Source: VXYL01 sp965199875
Lineage (GTDB): Bacteria > Pseudomonadota > Gammaproteobacteria > Pseudomonadales > Azotimanducaceae
DNA length: 64,000 bases
NCBI GenBank assembly: GCA_965199875.1
Contig: OZ241346.1
Coordinates: 4,092,001-4,156,000, forward strand
Direction of reading: 5' to 3'
Within the stretch, counting starts at the first letter, position 1. Each line of letters starts with the position of its first letter. The notes beneath the pieces were generated by a model. The model made no database searches. It saw only the letters and a program-made list of their open reading frames with translations, and was not told the origin of the DNA. Positions 43,454 through 52,714 of this stretch are shown here, piece by piece. The position numbers and the translations under genes are program-made.

Positions 43454-45007
43454 TCACATGCCCCAAACGTGGATCGCCACGTCCTTGACGCCCAAGACGC
43501 GGTGGAAGATTTTCTCGTTCCAAGGCTTGTCTTCGTCGCGGTCGAATACGACCAGGTGACCGCTGTCGGCGGCGGATCTGTCCATGTAGCCGGCCGTCTG
43601 TTGCAGGCCTTCGGCGACGGTCTCCGCCGCGCTTCGGCGCAGCACTTTGCACTCGATCACGTGGCGAGCATCCCGCTCGCGCTGTGGCCACACGATCAAG
43701 AGGTCCGTGCGGCCGCGTCCAAGCCCGTACTCCCGCTCTACCCGTCCACCGCCGTTCACCACCCGCTGCAGGAACGCTTGCAGCAGGAGCTGCGGCCACG
43801 CCTCCTGGTACAGGAAGCGCTGTCGCCAGTGTTCCGAATGTTCGCGAAAGAACGCTTGAAACGCCTCCATCAAGGCCACGACGTCCAATTCGCCCGCGGC
43901 ATCGGTGTACCACGCGGCCTCTTGCGCCAGCTCCTCCTGGGCCACCCACGTCAGCTCCCGGGGCACCACTTCGGCGTAGATCGGGTTGGCGATGCGCAGC
44001 GGCGGCGCAAGCGCCAGCAATCCCAGGTCGCGGGCGTATTCGATGTCGCGATCGGTGAAGGTGCGCGTCTCGCCGCCGCTGAGCAGGGGCTCCACCACGC
44101 GCCGCACACGCTCTTCGCGCAGCTTGTCCGCAAGCTGGTCGAGATGCGTTTCGCGGCGCGCGACAATGCGTTCCTGGGCGTCGTAGACGTCCGCCTCGTC
44201 AATGTCGCGGTCGGCAACGACCTCGCAGCATTCGTCCGCCAGCGCGTTCACCAGCCACGGCTGGCCTTGGGTTTGTTCCCAGATCGTCTGCCGCGCTTTC
44301 GCGGTGAACTCCTGGCCCGTCTCCTTGTGCTGTTGCAGAAGGCTGCCGACCTCGCGACAGCTGAAGTCGCCAAGGCGCAGCGACTTGGCCTTGACGTTGA
44401 AGGCGCTGCCGCCGGCTACGACTTCGTTCGTCGAGCCAGAGCGAATGCGGTAGTCGCGCACATCGCGCACCCCGCACAAGACAACGCTCTGCGGGAACTC
44501 GCGCGGGCGGCGGTCGTAGCGCGAGCGGAGTTGGCGCAGCACGGAAAGCAACGTATCGCCGATCAACGAGTCGATTTCGTCGATGAGCAGCACCAGCGGT
44601 TTGGCGGCGGCGCGCGACCAGATGGTGAGCACCTCCCCCAACGCGCCGAAAGGACCGGCTTCGGACAGGATGCGCGGCCACGCAGCGTGGGGAAAACCGG
44701 AACTTTCCGCTTGCGCCCGCGACGCCAGTTCGCCCAGCATGGCTCGCATGGCCTGTTCGGTGTTTTCCCGTGCCGCTTGGCCCACCTCGAAGTTCGCGTA
44801 GATGCACTCGCAGTCGCCCTGGCCGTTCAACCACTGCTTGAGTGCCAGCAAGGTCGAGGTCTTGCCGGTCTGCCGCGGCGCATGGAGCACGAAGTACCGC
44901 CGCCGCTGCACGAGGGTGTGAATCTCGCGCAGCTTCACCCGCTGGAGCGGCGGAACGCAGTAGTGCCGCTCGGGCTCGATGGGCCCGGTGGTGTTGTAGA
45001 AACGCAT
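43454..45007 (-). CDS. AAA-like ATPase fused to PD-(D/E)XK nuclease-like domain
   Basis: The product is 517 residues from ATG 45007 (MRFYNTTGPIEPERHYCVPP). The ATPase domain has Walker A LHAPRQTGKTSTLLAL and Walker B PLVLLIDEIDSLIG. A winged-helix-like middle follows, and the C-terminal region has RGRTDLLIVWPQ and HVIECKVLRRS, a D...ExK nuclease-like pattern. Such AAA-ATPase-like proteins are common in accessory DNA and have no settled role; involvement in nucleic acid defence or mobile elements is often suspected. It diverges from the aldo/keto reductase gene with 47 bases between the starts. Confidence 0.8.
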   Translation of the reverse strand: MRFYNTTGPIEPERHYCVPPLQRVKLREIHTLVQRRRYFVLHAPRQTGKTSTLLALKQWLNGQGDCECIYANFEVGQAARENTEQAMRAMLGELASRAQAESSGFPHAAWPRILSEAGPFGALGEVLTIWSRAAAKPLVLLIDEIDSLIGDTLLSVLRQLRSRYDRRPREFPQSVVLCGVRDVRDYRIRSGSTNEVVAGGSAFNVKAKSLRLGDFSCREVGSLLQQHKETGQEFTAKARQTIWEQTQGQPWLVNALADECCEVVADRDIDEADVYDAQERIVARRETHLDQLADKLREERVRRVVEPLLSGGETRTFTDRDIEYARDLGLLALAPPLRIANPIYAEVVPRELTWVAQEELAQEAAWYTDAAGELDVVALMEAFQAFFREHSEHWRQRFLYQEAWPQLLLQAFLQRVVNGGGRVEREYGLGRGRTDLLIVWPQRERDARHVIECKVLRRSAAETVAEGLQQTAGYMDRSAADSGHLVVFDRDEDKPWNEKIFHRVLGVKDVAIHVWGM

Positions 45008-45054
45008 GGCGCTAGTATGGCAGACCTGCATGAAAGCTCGGGAGGCAAGAGACG

Positions 45055-46071
45055 ATGGCCATCGAAACGAGACTGCTTGGCCGCACCGGCGTACGGGTGA
45101 GCAACCTGTGCCTCGGCGCGATGACGTTCGGCAACCGCACGCCGCCGGAGGACTCCTACCGGATCGTCGACCGCGCCATCGAGCGCGGCGTCAACTTCAT
45201 CGACACGGCCAACGTCTATTCGCGGGGCATCAGCGAGACCACCACCGGCGAGGCGCTGAAGCGCAACGGCAAGCGCGACCGCATCGTGCTTGCCACCAAG
45301 TTCCACGGCGCGATGGCGGACGACGACCCGAACATGCGCGGCGCCAGCCGCCGCCATGTGATCGCCGCCTGCGAGGCGAGCTTGACGCGCTTGCAGACGG
45401 ACTGCATCGACCTCTACCAGATGCATCGCCCGCGCTCGGACACCGCCATCGACGAAACCTTGCGCGCCCTCGACGACCTCATTCGCCAAGGCAAGGTGCG
45501 CTACATCGGCACGTCCACGTTCGCGGCGTGGCAGTTCGTGGAAGCGCTGTGGGCGGCGGAAAAGCACGGCCTGAACCGCTTTGTTTGCGAACAGCAGCCC
45601 TACAACCTGCTCGACCGCCGTGTCGAGCGCGAGCTGATGCCCATGGCGCAGACCTTCGGCGTCGCGACCATCCCGTGGAGCCCGCTTGCTGGCGGCCTGC
45701 TTACGGGCAAGTACCGCCGTGGCGAGGAACCGCCCGCCGGCAGTCGCTTTGCCAACGCCAACGCCAACGCGATGCAAAGGCGACGCTACAACGAGCGCAT
45801 CTTCGACGTGATCGATGGGCTTCGGCCGATCGCCGAGCAGCGCAACGTGCCGCTCTCGCAGTTCGCCCTCGCTTGGGTGATGGCGCAGCCTGGCGTCACC
45901 AGCCCGATCATCGGCCCGCGCACGATGGCGCAGCTGGAAGACAACCTCGACGCCGCGGACATCGCCTTGGAGGAAGAGCACTTCAAGGCGGTGGATGCGG
46001 TGATCGCGCCTGGGCGAATGGTGGCCCCCTTCTACGAGGCGGACTTCGGCCCGCACCGGTTCCGCATTTAG
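45055..46071 (+). CDS. Aldo/keto reductase
   Basis: The 338-residue TIM-barrel protein carries the AKR tetrad: Asp and Tyr in NFIDTANVYSRG, Lys in VLATKFHG, His in YQMHRPRS. NADPH-binding segments include PWSPLAGGLLTGKY and SPIIGPRTMAQLEDNL. It resembles the YajO/Tas-like branch of bacterial AKRs that reduce aldehydes and ketones. The ATG at 45055 has GGGAGG upstream. An enoyl-CoA hydratase gene follows 13 bases later, so the two are likely co-transcribed. Substrate unknown. Confidence 0.9.
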   Translation: MAIETRLLGRTGVRVSNLCLGAMTFGNRTPPEDSYRIVDRAIERGVNFIDTANVYSRGISETTTGEALKRNGKRDRIVLATKFHGAMADDDPNMRGASRRHVIAACEASLTRLQTDCIDLYQMHRPRSDTAIDETLRALDDLIRQGKVRYIGTSTFAAWQFVEALWAAEKHGLNRFVCEQQPYNLLDRRVERELMPMAQTFGVATIPWSPLAGGLLTGKYRRGEEPPAGSRFANANANAMQRRRYNERIFDVIDGLRPIAEQRNVPLSQFALAWVMAQPGVTSPIIGPRTMAQLEDNLDAADIALEEEHFKAVDAVIAPGRMVAPFYEADFGPHRFRI

Positions 46072-46084
46072 CGTAGTAGCCCGC

Positions 46085-46909
46085 ATGGCATCCCCGCACT
46101 TCCCCGATTTCCGCTACCTGCGAGTCGACGAGCCGGGCCCAGGCATCGTGCGCTGCACGATGAGCAACCCGCCAACGCATACGCTGGTGGCCGCAGCGGT
46201 CGCCGAACTCGAAACCTTCGCTGCCGGGCTGCTGGCACGCGACGACGTTCGCGTGGCCGTTTTCACCGGCGGCGGCGAGGGCATCTTCATCCGCCACTAC
46301 GATGTCGGCGAACTTGCGGACGCGAGCGAGCGGCGAGCGGCTGGCGAGCAGCCACCGAGCCCCAAGGCGCCGCACCGCTTCAACCGCTTGCTGCTCACCC
46401 TCCAACGAGCGCCTTTCGTCACCGTGGCGGCGATGAACGGCAATGCCGCCGGCGGCGGTTTGGAGTTCGCCCTCGGCTGCGACTTCCGCCTGTTGGCGGA
46501 CGGCGACTACCGCATCGGCCTGCCGGAAACCGGCGTGGGCATCATTCCCGGCGCCGGCGGAACGCAACGCTTCGCGCGGCTGCTGGGCATCGCCAAAGCG
46601 CTGGAACTCATCCTGCACGGCACGTTGGTGAATCCCCAGCAGGCGCTGGCGCTGGGACTGGTACACCGGCTGCTGCCGGAGGAACGTTTCGAGGCAGAGG
46701 CGTTGGAGTACGCCACGCGCCTGGCCGCCCGATCGCCCATCGCCTTGGCCGCCGCCAAGGAGGCGATCTACCGCGGCGTGGACCGCAGCTTGGCAGAGGG
46801 TCTGCTGCTGGAGCAGGAACTGTTCGCCCGCTGCATGGCCAGCGAAGACGCGGCGGCGGCGATGCGCAATGCACTGAGCGGCAAGACGTGGCGGTGGCGA
46901 GGACGATAG
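46085..46909 (+). CDS. Enoyl-CoA hydratase/isomerase family protein
   Basis: The 274-residue crotonase-fold protein has the oxyanion-hole segment VAAMNGNAAGGGLEFALGCD and the catalytic region IGLPETGVGIIPGAGGTQRF. Both glutamates used by hydratases appear present (in GLEFA and LPETG). It would hydrate or isomerise an acyl-CoA. It follows the aldo/keto reductase in the same direction. It converges with the DUF3604 gene; the 158-base gap holds no clear gene. Confidence 0.88.
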   Translation: MASPHFPDFRYLRVDEPGPGIVRCTMSNPPTHTLVAAAVAELETFAAGLLARDDVRVAVFTGGGEGIFIRHYDVGELADASERRAAGEQPPSPKAPHRFNRLLLTLQRAPFVTVAAMNGNAAGGGLEFALGCDFRLLADGDYRIGLPETGVGIIPGAGGTQRFARLLGIAKALELILHGTLVNPQQALALGLVHRLLPEERFEAEALEYATRLAARSPIALAAAKEAIYRGVDRSLAEGLLLEQELFARCMASEDAAAAMRNALSGKTWRWRGR

Positions 46910-47067
46910 TGGTTCAAGTGGTTCAAGGAGAACCGCCCAGCGCGGTACTGCGCAGAAGTCTCGAACGTGCTCGACTACGCGATGCGGTCTGAGGTCGTTT
47001 GAGGAATGAAAACGGCTTGCCTGCCGATAGGGTGGCACCTCACCGCGAGGTTTCTCCTTAACGTGTG

Positions 47068-48873
47068 CTAGTCGGCCGGCGTCACCCAGATCGGCGACGT
47101 CCAAGCGCGTTCCTGGATCGTCCTGGCCAAGTCCGGCCTCGGCGTGGTGCCCGCTCGCACCGCGTCCCATGTGGACCATCGACAAGTGGGATTCTCCAAC
47201 ACGCGCACGTAGTAGAACGCACGGTCCGCAGGGTCGAATGTGGGGTCCAACCAAGCTGCATGCAGCGCGCCAGCACCCACGTCTTCGGTTACGCTGCAGT
47301 CCTTGATGTCTACCTCGGCGCCGTTGTCTGGGCAGCGGTGCGTGGAGGGATCCGGCACCAAGCCATCCGAACAGGCGACGTCGAATACGGCCTCTTCGGT
47401 GCGTCCGTCCGCCACCCAACCCTTGACAATCTGCAAGCGTTGCAGCTTGGCTCCTTCGGGATCGGCCATCGCCCAGGCTAGGAACGCCGGCGGGCCTTCC
47501 TCGGCAGCCGCGATTTCGCCCCCTTGCACGGCGACGCCGGGCTTTTGGCCGGCGACTCCCTCGTGTACGTGGTCCCATATGTGCGGCGGCGGCTCAAGTG
47601 GCCACTCTTCTCGTACTATGTGGTTGGTGGCACCCAAACGCACCATGATGCGCGGCCCGCTGGTGGCGAACGTCTCCTTGCGGCGGAAGGCGTCGAAGAT
47701 GGCATCGCGGGTGTTTTCCTTCGCCCACACGCCAGCGAGGCCCGAGGCGCCGAAGAAGCGGTTGTAGGCTTCGCGGAAGCCGCCTTCGTCGGAGAACGGC
47801 ACCGAACCGCGGCTGGTCGGTTCGCTGTCCAGCAGTCCCACTTTGCTCACGAACTTGTCCTCGTCGAAGCGTTCGCCAGCGTTGTGCGTATCGCTGGCGC
47901 CGACGATGCCGAAGCGGTACGGATTGAAGCCGTCGCCCGCTTCCATCGCCAAGCCGTTCAGCCAGGCTTCGCGCACGTAGCTGCCTTGCGGGCGGCTCTT
48001 GGCCCAGCTGGCGATCTGGTAGGGAAAGATCTCGAAATCCGCCCACTCGTCGTTCGGCGAAAGGAACGGATGGGTGTCGGAGGTGCCTTTCACTTGCGTG
48101 ATCTCCACCAGCGGTTCGTTGCGCATCCGCTGCTCGGCGTAGGCGGCGTCCAAGGGCTCGCCGGCGAACTTCACGAGGTCGAACATGTTGCCGTTGGAGC
48201 CGTTGGCGTTGTGCGGAATAGCGATGGCGTCGATGCCTTTGGCGCGGTGTTCGTCCATCCACGCCCAGAGATCTTCCGGATTCAGCGAGTCCAGGCGGCT
48301 GAACGGCAGGGGTGGCGCCTCGCTGCCTCGGTAGAAGACGTTGCGGTGCAGGTTGCCGTCGCGCGACGAGGTGTATTCGTAGCCAATGAAGGTGGTGAAC
48401 GCGCCGGGATCGTTGTGGCGTTCGGCGGCGGCCTGAATGCTCTGCCACGCGGTGCGCGAGTCCGCTTCGCGGCCCTTGTCGGCCAGCGTGGCGAAGCAGG
48501 TGCGAAAGGCGGTGCCGCGTTCGGCGGCGGTGCTCGCGCGCGTACACTCCTTCACTGCCGGATCGTCCGCGTCCGGGTGCGCGGGGTCGCGCCATGCCCA
48601 GAACATGCCCAGATAGAAGGCGTGGTCGGTAACCGCGTAGAAGTCCAGCGGTCGGTCGAGTTGGATGTCGAAGCCTCCGGCGTGGGGGATGGCCTCGCCT
48701 TTGGCAAACCTGTAGGCATCGTCCGGCGACGCGAGCGTGCCGAACAGAAAGGCGTCGAAGGAATAGCGCGTGTGAACATGCAGATCGCCAAAGAACGCCC
48801 GTGCGGCTTCGGCGCCCGCGCTCGTCGGTGCCCAGGCCAGGCACGCGATGGCCGCGAACAGTCGTCTGTTCAT
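47068..48873 (-). CDS. DUF3604 family secreted PHP-like protein
   Basis: The 601-residue protein has a signal peptide (MNRRLFAAIACLAWAPTSAGA). The DUF3604 hallmarks are FFGDLHVHTRYSFDAFLFG near the mature N-terminus, FYAVTDHAFYLG, IAIPHNANGSNG and FGIVGASDTHNAGERF. The His/Asp pattern resembles PHP-type metal-dependent phosphoesterases, which suggests a metal-binding active site. The real substrate is not known. It is exported, and abundant in marine and sponge-associated proteobacteria. Start ATG is at 48873. The neighbour upstream, 31 bases away in the same direction, is a phytanoyl-CoA dioxygenase homologue. Confidence 0.87.
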   Translation of the reverse strand: MNRRLFAAIACLAWAPTSAGAEAARAFFGDLHVHTRYSFDAFLFGTLASPDDAYRFAKGEAIPHAGGFDIQLDRPLDFYAVTDHAFYLGMFWAWRDPAHPDADDPAVKECTRASTAAERGTAFRTCFATLADKGREADSRTAWQSIQAAAERHNDPGAFTTFIGYEYTSSRDGNLHRNVFYRGSEAPPLPFSRLDSLNPEDLWAWMDEHRAKGIDAIAIPHNANGSNGNMFDLVKFAGEPLDAAYAEQRMRNEPLVEITQVKGTSDTHPFLSPNDEWADFEIFPYQIASWAKSRPQGSYVREAWLNGLAMEAGDGFNPYRFGIVGASDTHNAGERFDEDKFVSKVGLLDSEPTSRGSVPFSDEGGFREAYNRFFGASGLAGVWAKENTRDAIFDAFRRKETFATSGPRIMVRLGATNHIVREEWPLEPPPHIWDHVHEGVAGQKPGVAVQGGEIAAAEEGPPAFLAWAMADPEGAKLQRLQIVKGWVADGRTEEAVFDVACSDGLVPDPSTHRCPDNGAEVDIKDCSVTEDVGAGALHAAWLDPTFDPADRAFYYVRVLENPTCRWSTWDAVRAGTTPRPDLARTIQERAWTSPIWVTPAD

Positions 48874-48904
48874 GGTTGCCTCCCAAAGGGCGGGTAGTTT
48901 GGCA

Positions 48905-49990
48905 TTAGAGTGCCAGTTGATTGGACATGTAGCCGCACTCCGTCGCCCAGTCCGGCGTCGTCAGCCCGGCAAGCGCCGTGGCGCGCATCTCGTCCTCCAA
49001 CCGCAGGCGCTGCGTCCTCGCCTCTTCCTCGTCGCGGAATGGGCCGGGCACGAACGCCTCCTTAGGGTTGGTCTGCTCGAACGCGAACCGCTCCGCTTCC
49101 AGCGCCCGCAGCACGGCCAGCTCCACCAGCGAATAGGCTTCTCCCGGCGGCCGGCTGAAGCGCATGGGTTCGTTCAGCACCACCGCCACGTTGGCGATGA
49201 AACGCGGTCGCCCGGACGGATTCGGCACGGCGCGGTGCAGCATGAAGGGATGCAGGATGGCCATGTCGCCAGCCTCGCCGGTGAGTTCCTCGAAAGCGGA
49301 GCACTGCTCGATCAGATAGGGAATCAGATAGCCGGCGCCCTGTACGCTGTCGGCGTGGAAGCCTTCCGGGTGCGCGGCCAAGAGGCGCGCCACCGGCGCG
49401 ATGGAGTCCGTGGCGATGAAGGTGCCGCCGCTCTTCGGCAGGATGTCGGAATAGATCGGCACGGTGAGCAGGCCCTGCTCCGGCGAGTTCAGAAAGTGGC
49501 GGAAGTGCCAGCCGTCCTTGTGCCAGCCGGGCTGTCGCGCTTGCGGCGGCTGCCACGCAACGTCTTCGCCAGCACTCAAGTTCGCGATGGCGCCGGTGCC
49601 CCACGCCAGTTCCGCGCCGGACGGGAGCCGGCTGGCGCCGCCGAGCACGTCGAGCTGCGCCATGGCCGCCCGCGGCGCTTCGCGGCGCAAGGCGAAGCGT
49701 CGGTCGCCGCCGCCGGTCCGCACATAGCCGCGCATGCCGCGCCGGCCGTGGAACTGCCGCGCCCAGGTACCGGGGTCGAGACGATCGACGCCGTGCTTCT
49801 GCGCCAGTTCGGCCCACGCGCATTCTCGCACCAGCGCGGCGATGTCCTTCGAGAACGCCTCCCGGACCACCACGTAGCCCTTGTCCACGAAATGGCGGGC
49901 TTCGTCTCGGCTGAGCTGCCGACACCGCGCCGCCGCTGCGTCGAAGCGCTCGTCGTCGCGCTCATGGTCGACCTTGCAGTAGTCGAGCAT
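48905..49990 (-). CDS. Phytanoyl-CoA dioxygenase (PhyH) family oxygenase
   Basis: The product is 361 residues from ATG 49990, which has AAGGGAG upstream. The 2-oxoglutarate/Fe(II) facial triad is visible: His-x-Asp in GWHKDGWHF and the distal His in ILHPFMLHRAVPNPSGRPRF, with the following Arg for 2-oxoglutarate. VPIYSDILPKSGGTFIATDS is also typical of the family. Such enzymes hydroxylate small molecules in secondary metabolism or lipid turnover. Substrate unknown. It diverges from ku across about 220 bases that hold no other gene. Confidence 0.85.
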   Translation of the reverse strand: MLDYCKVDHERDDERFDAAAARCRQLSRDEARHFVDKGYVVVREAFSKDIAALVRECAWAELAQKHGVDRLDPGTWARQFHGRRGMRGYVRTGGGDRRFALRREAPRAAMAQLDVLGGASRLPSGAELAWGTGAIANLSAGEDVAWQPPQARQPGWHKDGWHFRHFLNSPEQGLLTVPIYSDILPKSGGTFIATDSIAPVARLLAAHPEGFHADSVQGAGYLIPYLIEQCSAFEELTGEAGDMAILHPFMLHRAVPNPSGRPRFIANVAVVLNEPMRFSRPPGEAYSLVELAVLRALEAERFAFEQTNPKEAFVPGPFRDEEEARTQRLRLEDEMRATALAGLTTPDWATECGYMSNQLAL

Positions 49991-50209
49991 GGAGGCTCCC
50001 TTCTCTGGTTTGCCTCTGGTTGCCATGGCAAGGAGTCTACGCGGACGCGCTGCCGTGTCCACGGCTTTGTTCTCAGCGACGATGACCTCCGGTAGCACGG
50101 AGTCGCGGCGTCGAGGCACACCCAGGGCTTGCAACGCCTGCAACGGCTTGAGGACGTGGTCGAATGGGGCTATAGTCCGCGACGCTAAGCCATTACAGAG
50201 GAGTCGCTG

Positions 50210-51085
50210 ATGGCCGCTCGTTCGATTGGTTCTGGAACCATCGCCTTCGGCTTGGTTTCCATCCCCTGCAAGCTGTTCGCCACCGCCGACACCAGCAAGG
50301 CGGTTCGCTTCAACTACCTCAGCAAAGACGGCTCGCGGCTGCGCCAGCAGTACATCCGCGCTTCCGACGGCGAGATCGTCGACCGTGAAGATCGCGTGCA
50401 AGGCTACGAGTTCACCAAGGGCCAGTACGTCACCTTCACGCCCGAGGAACTCAAGGCGCTGCACGTGGCGGCAACCAACGCCATCGACATCGACGAGTTC
50501 ATCCCGCTCAAGGACGTCGAACGCATCTACATCGAGCGGGTCTACTACCTGGGGCCGGACAAGGGCGCCGGGCGTTCCTACCACCTGCTGCGCGCGGCGC
50601 TGGTGAAGACCGAACGCGCCGCGCTGGCGCGCTACGCGGCGCGGGGCAAGAGCTACCTGGTGCTCATCCGGCCGTTGGGCGAAGGTCTGGTCATGGAGCA
50701 GCTCAAGCACCAGGACGAACTGCGCAAGCTCGACGAAGTGCCCTTGGACGTCTGCGACGTCAACGACGGCGAGCTTGAACTGGCCATCCAGATCATCGAG
50801 CAGCGCGTCAACGAAAAGTTCGAGCCCGACAAGTACCAGGACGAAGTGCGGGCGAAGACGCTGGAACTCATCCAGCGGAAGATCGACGGCCGGGACATCG
50901 CCGTGCCGCCGGAAGAACAGCCTGAAGCCAAGATCATCGATCTCATGGAAGCGCTCAAGGCATCGGTGGGCACGCGCAAGGCCGGCCAGCCAACGGCGAA
51001 GGCCCGAAAGGCGCCGAAAGGCGCTGGCAAGACCGCCGCTTCGCGAACCTCCCGCAGCAAGCGGGCAAGCGGCGCAGGAAGCTAG
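50210..51085 (+). CDS. ku: Non-homologous end joining protein Ku
   Basis: The 291-residue bacterial Ku opens ARSIGSGTIAFGLVSIPCKL. It has the conserved VQGYEFTKGQYVTFTPEEL and core VYYLGPDKGAGRSYHLL, which forms the ring that threads onto DNA ends. A lysine/arginine-rich tail from about residue 250 is usual and aids DNA binding and LigD recruitment. The ATG has AGAGGAG upstream. The LigD partner is encoded at 40.6-43.1 kb. A MerR-TPR gene follows after 13 bases, possibly co-transcribed. Confidence 0.95.
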   Translation: MAARSIGSGTIAFGLVSIPCKLFATADTSKAVRFNYLSKDGSRLRQQYIRASDGEIVDREDRVQGYEFTKGQYVTFTPEELKALHVAATNAIDIDEFIPLKDVERIYIERVYYLGPDKGAGRSYHLLRAALVKTERAALARYAARGKSYLVLIRPLGEGLVMEQLKHQDELRKLDEVPLDVCDVNDGELELAIQIIEQRVNEKFEPDKYQDEVRAKTLELIQRKIDGRDIAVPPEEQPEAKIIDLMEALKASVGTRKAGQPTAKARKAPKGAGKTAASRTSRSKRASGAGS

Positions 51086-51098
51086 AAGCGGCGTGGCC

Positions 51099-52013
51099 AT
51101 GTCCGCTGCAGCGCCGTTGTCCGCGGAGCGGAACGCTTGCGCTGGCTACAGTACGCGGCAAGTCGCCGGCGCGGTGGGTCTGCCACCGGCCAAGGTGCGG
51201 CACTTCGTGCGCCGCGGGCTGCTGTCGCCCGGCCGGGGCGGCACCGGGGAGTACCGCTTCTCGTTTCAGGACATCGTGCTGCTTAGGTCCGCCAAGAAGC
51301 TGCTCGATGCCGAAGTCTCGTCGCGGCGCACCTTGGCTGCGATGGCCAGGCTGCAGGCACTGGCGAGCGCAGCCGACAAGCCGGCTTCGGCGTTGCCGGT
51401 CTGCGCCGCCGGGGCGGTCGTCGCGGTGCGCGAAGACGACGCGCTTTGGGACGCGCAAACCGGCCAGGGGCAGATCGACTTCGCCTCCGAACGGCGCGGC
51501 GAGGTGCGCGAGCTGGTCCGGCGCGGCGTGGCCAGCAAGGGCCAGCCCAAGGCCGCCACGGCGCCGTCCGGCCACGGCAACGCCGAAGCGCCCGTCGAAG
51601 CGCATGCCTTGGACAGCGACGACTGGTACAACCTCGGCCTAGATTTGGAAGAAACCGACGCCGAGAAGGCCCCTGAAGCGTACAGTCGCGCCATCGCGCT
51701 GAATCCCCGCAACGCCGATGCCCACGTCAATCTCGGCCGGCTGTTCCAGGTGGATGGGGATCTCAAGCGCGCCACCCGCCACTATCAGCTGGCGCTGCAC
51801 GCCTCGCCAGAGCATCAGCTGGCTTACTACAACCTGGGCACGGTGTTCGACGAACTCGACGAGCTCGACGTCGCCGTCGGCTACTACCGCCAGGCGCCCG
51901 GCGTTCCCGACGCCCACTACAACCTGGCGCGCATCTTCGAGCTGCGCGGCGACGAACTGGCTTCGAGGCGGCACATGCGCCGCTACAAGAGGCTGCGCTC
52001 CGCCAGCGAGTAG
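51099..52013 (+). CDS. MerR-type HTH protein fused to TPR repeats
   Basis: The 304-residue protein begins with a MerR-like winged helix at about 15-85 (YSTRQVAGAVGLPPAKVRHF and the FQDIVLLRSAKKLLDAEVS segment). A linker with sheet-forming VVAVREDDALWDAQTGQ follows, then at least three tetratricopeptide repeats from about residue 170 (DWYNLGLDLEETDAEKAPEA, AHVNLGRLFQVDGDL, LAYYNLGTVFDELDEL). The TPR part would bind a partner protein, the HTH DNA. Placement 13 bases after ku suggests that it regulates or assists end joining. It lacks the effector-binding domain of classical MerR. Confidence 0.83.
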   Translation: MSAAAPLSAERNACAGYSTRQVAGAVGLPPAKVRHFVRRGLLSPGRGGTGEYRFSFQDIVLLRSAKKLLDAEVSSRRTLAAMARLQALASAADKPASALPVCAAGAVVAVREDDALWDAQTGQGQIDFASERRGEVRELVRRGVASKGQPKAATAPSGHGNAEAPVEAHALDSDDWYNLGLDLEETDAEKAPEAYSRAIALNPRNADAHVNLGRLFQVDGDLKRATRHYQLALHASPEHQLAYYNLGTVFDELDELDVAVGYYRQAPGVPDAHYNLARIFELRGDELASRRHMRRYKRLRSASE

Positions 52014-52109
52014 CCCCGTCAAGCCCTCCCGTCCGATTCGGCGCGGTTTCGCGCCAAGCCCGCGATTGCGCCAGGATGTCGCCGGCAGGTGCTGCAACGA
52101 CAACGCGAC

Positions 52110-52160
52110 ACGTTACCGTTTACATTCTTAATTCCCATATAAATCAACGATTTACCATTG
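52110..52160 (+). promoter_or_regulatory. AT-rich promoter-like region upstream of bacterioferritin
   Basis: In the 207-base gap before bfr this stretch is unusually AT-rich. It includes TTTACA (52119-52124) and TATAAA (52138-52143). Their spacing of 13 is short for a sigma-70 promoter, so the exact boxes are uncertain. No clear Fur box is recognised. Confidence 0.25.
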
Positions 52161-52220
52161 CAACCCCGATGGCGAAGAGGCATAGTCGAGGCCATGTAGG
52201 AGCCGACGAGAGACGCCGCC

Positions 52221-52706
52221 ATGAAACCGCAACACGCCAAAGTCATCGACAACTTGAACCAGGTGCTGAAGAACGAGCTGACCGCCATCAACCAGTACTT
52301 CCTGCATTCGCGCATGTTCAACGACTGGGGCCTCACGGCGCTTGGCAAGCAGGAACACGAGGAGTCGCTGGACGAAATGCGCCATGCCGACCGGCTGATC
52401 GAGCGCATCCTGTTCCTGGACGGACTGCCCAACTTGCAGGAGCTGGGGCGCTTGAGGATCGGCGAGAACGTGCCGGAAATGCTGCGCTGCGACCTGCAGC
52501 TGGAAATGGCCGCCATGCCGCTGCTGCGCGACTGCATCGCCGATGCGGAGTCCAACGCGGACTACGTCAGCCGCGAGCTGTTCGAGGACATTCTCACTTC
52601 CGAGGAAGAGCACGTGGACTGGCTGGAGACCCAGCTGGAACTGATCGACAAGGTGGGCCTGCAGAACTACCTTCAGTCGCAGATGGGCCACGGCGAGCCC
52701 GGCTAG
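52221..52706 (+). CDS. bfr: Bacterioferritin
   Basis: The 161-residue four-helix protein has all ferroxidase ligands at positions one higher than in E. coli Bfr: Glu19, Glu52, His55, Glu95, Glu128 and His131. The heme ligand Met53 is also present. It forms 24-subunit shells that oxidise and store iron in the cytoplasm. The length is normal. ATG 52221 follows a reasonable purine-rich stretch. An ankyrin-repeat gene begins 8 bases after its stop. Confidence 0.95.
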   Translation: MKPQHAKVIDNLNQVLKNELTAINQYFLHSRMFNDWGLTALGKQEHEESLDEMRHADRLIERILFLDGLPNLQELGRLRIGENVPEMLRCDLQLEMAAMPLLRDCIADAESNADYVSRELFEDILTSEEEHVDWLETQLELIDKVGLQNYLQSQMGHGEPG

Positions 52707-52714
52707 GGCAGACG

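Noticed and set aside
43172..45100. Plus-strand open frame of over 600 codons
   Set aside because: It is antisense to the AAA-nuclease gene, which has clear Walker motifs. The frame shows no domain.
46910..47067. Short peptide-like stretch after the enoyl-CoA hydratase gene (WFKWFKENRPARYC and following)
   Set aside because: About 30 codons without a start or family match. It may be a gene tail remnant, but there is not enough to call one. A weak hairpin nearby lacks a convincing T-run.
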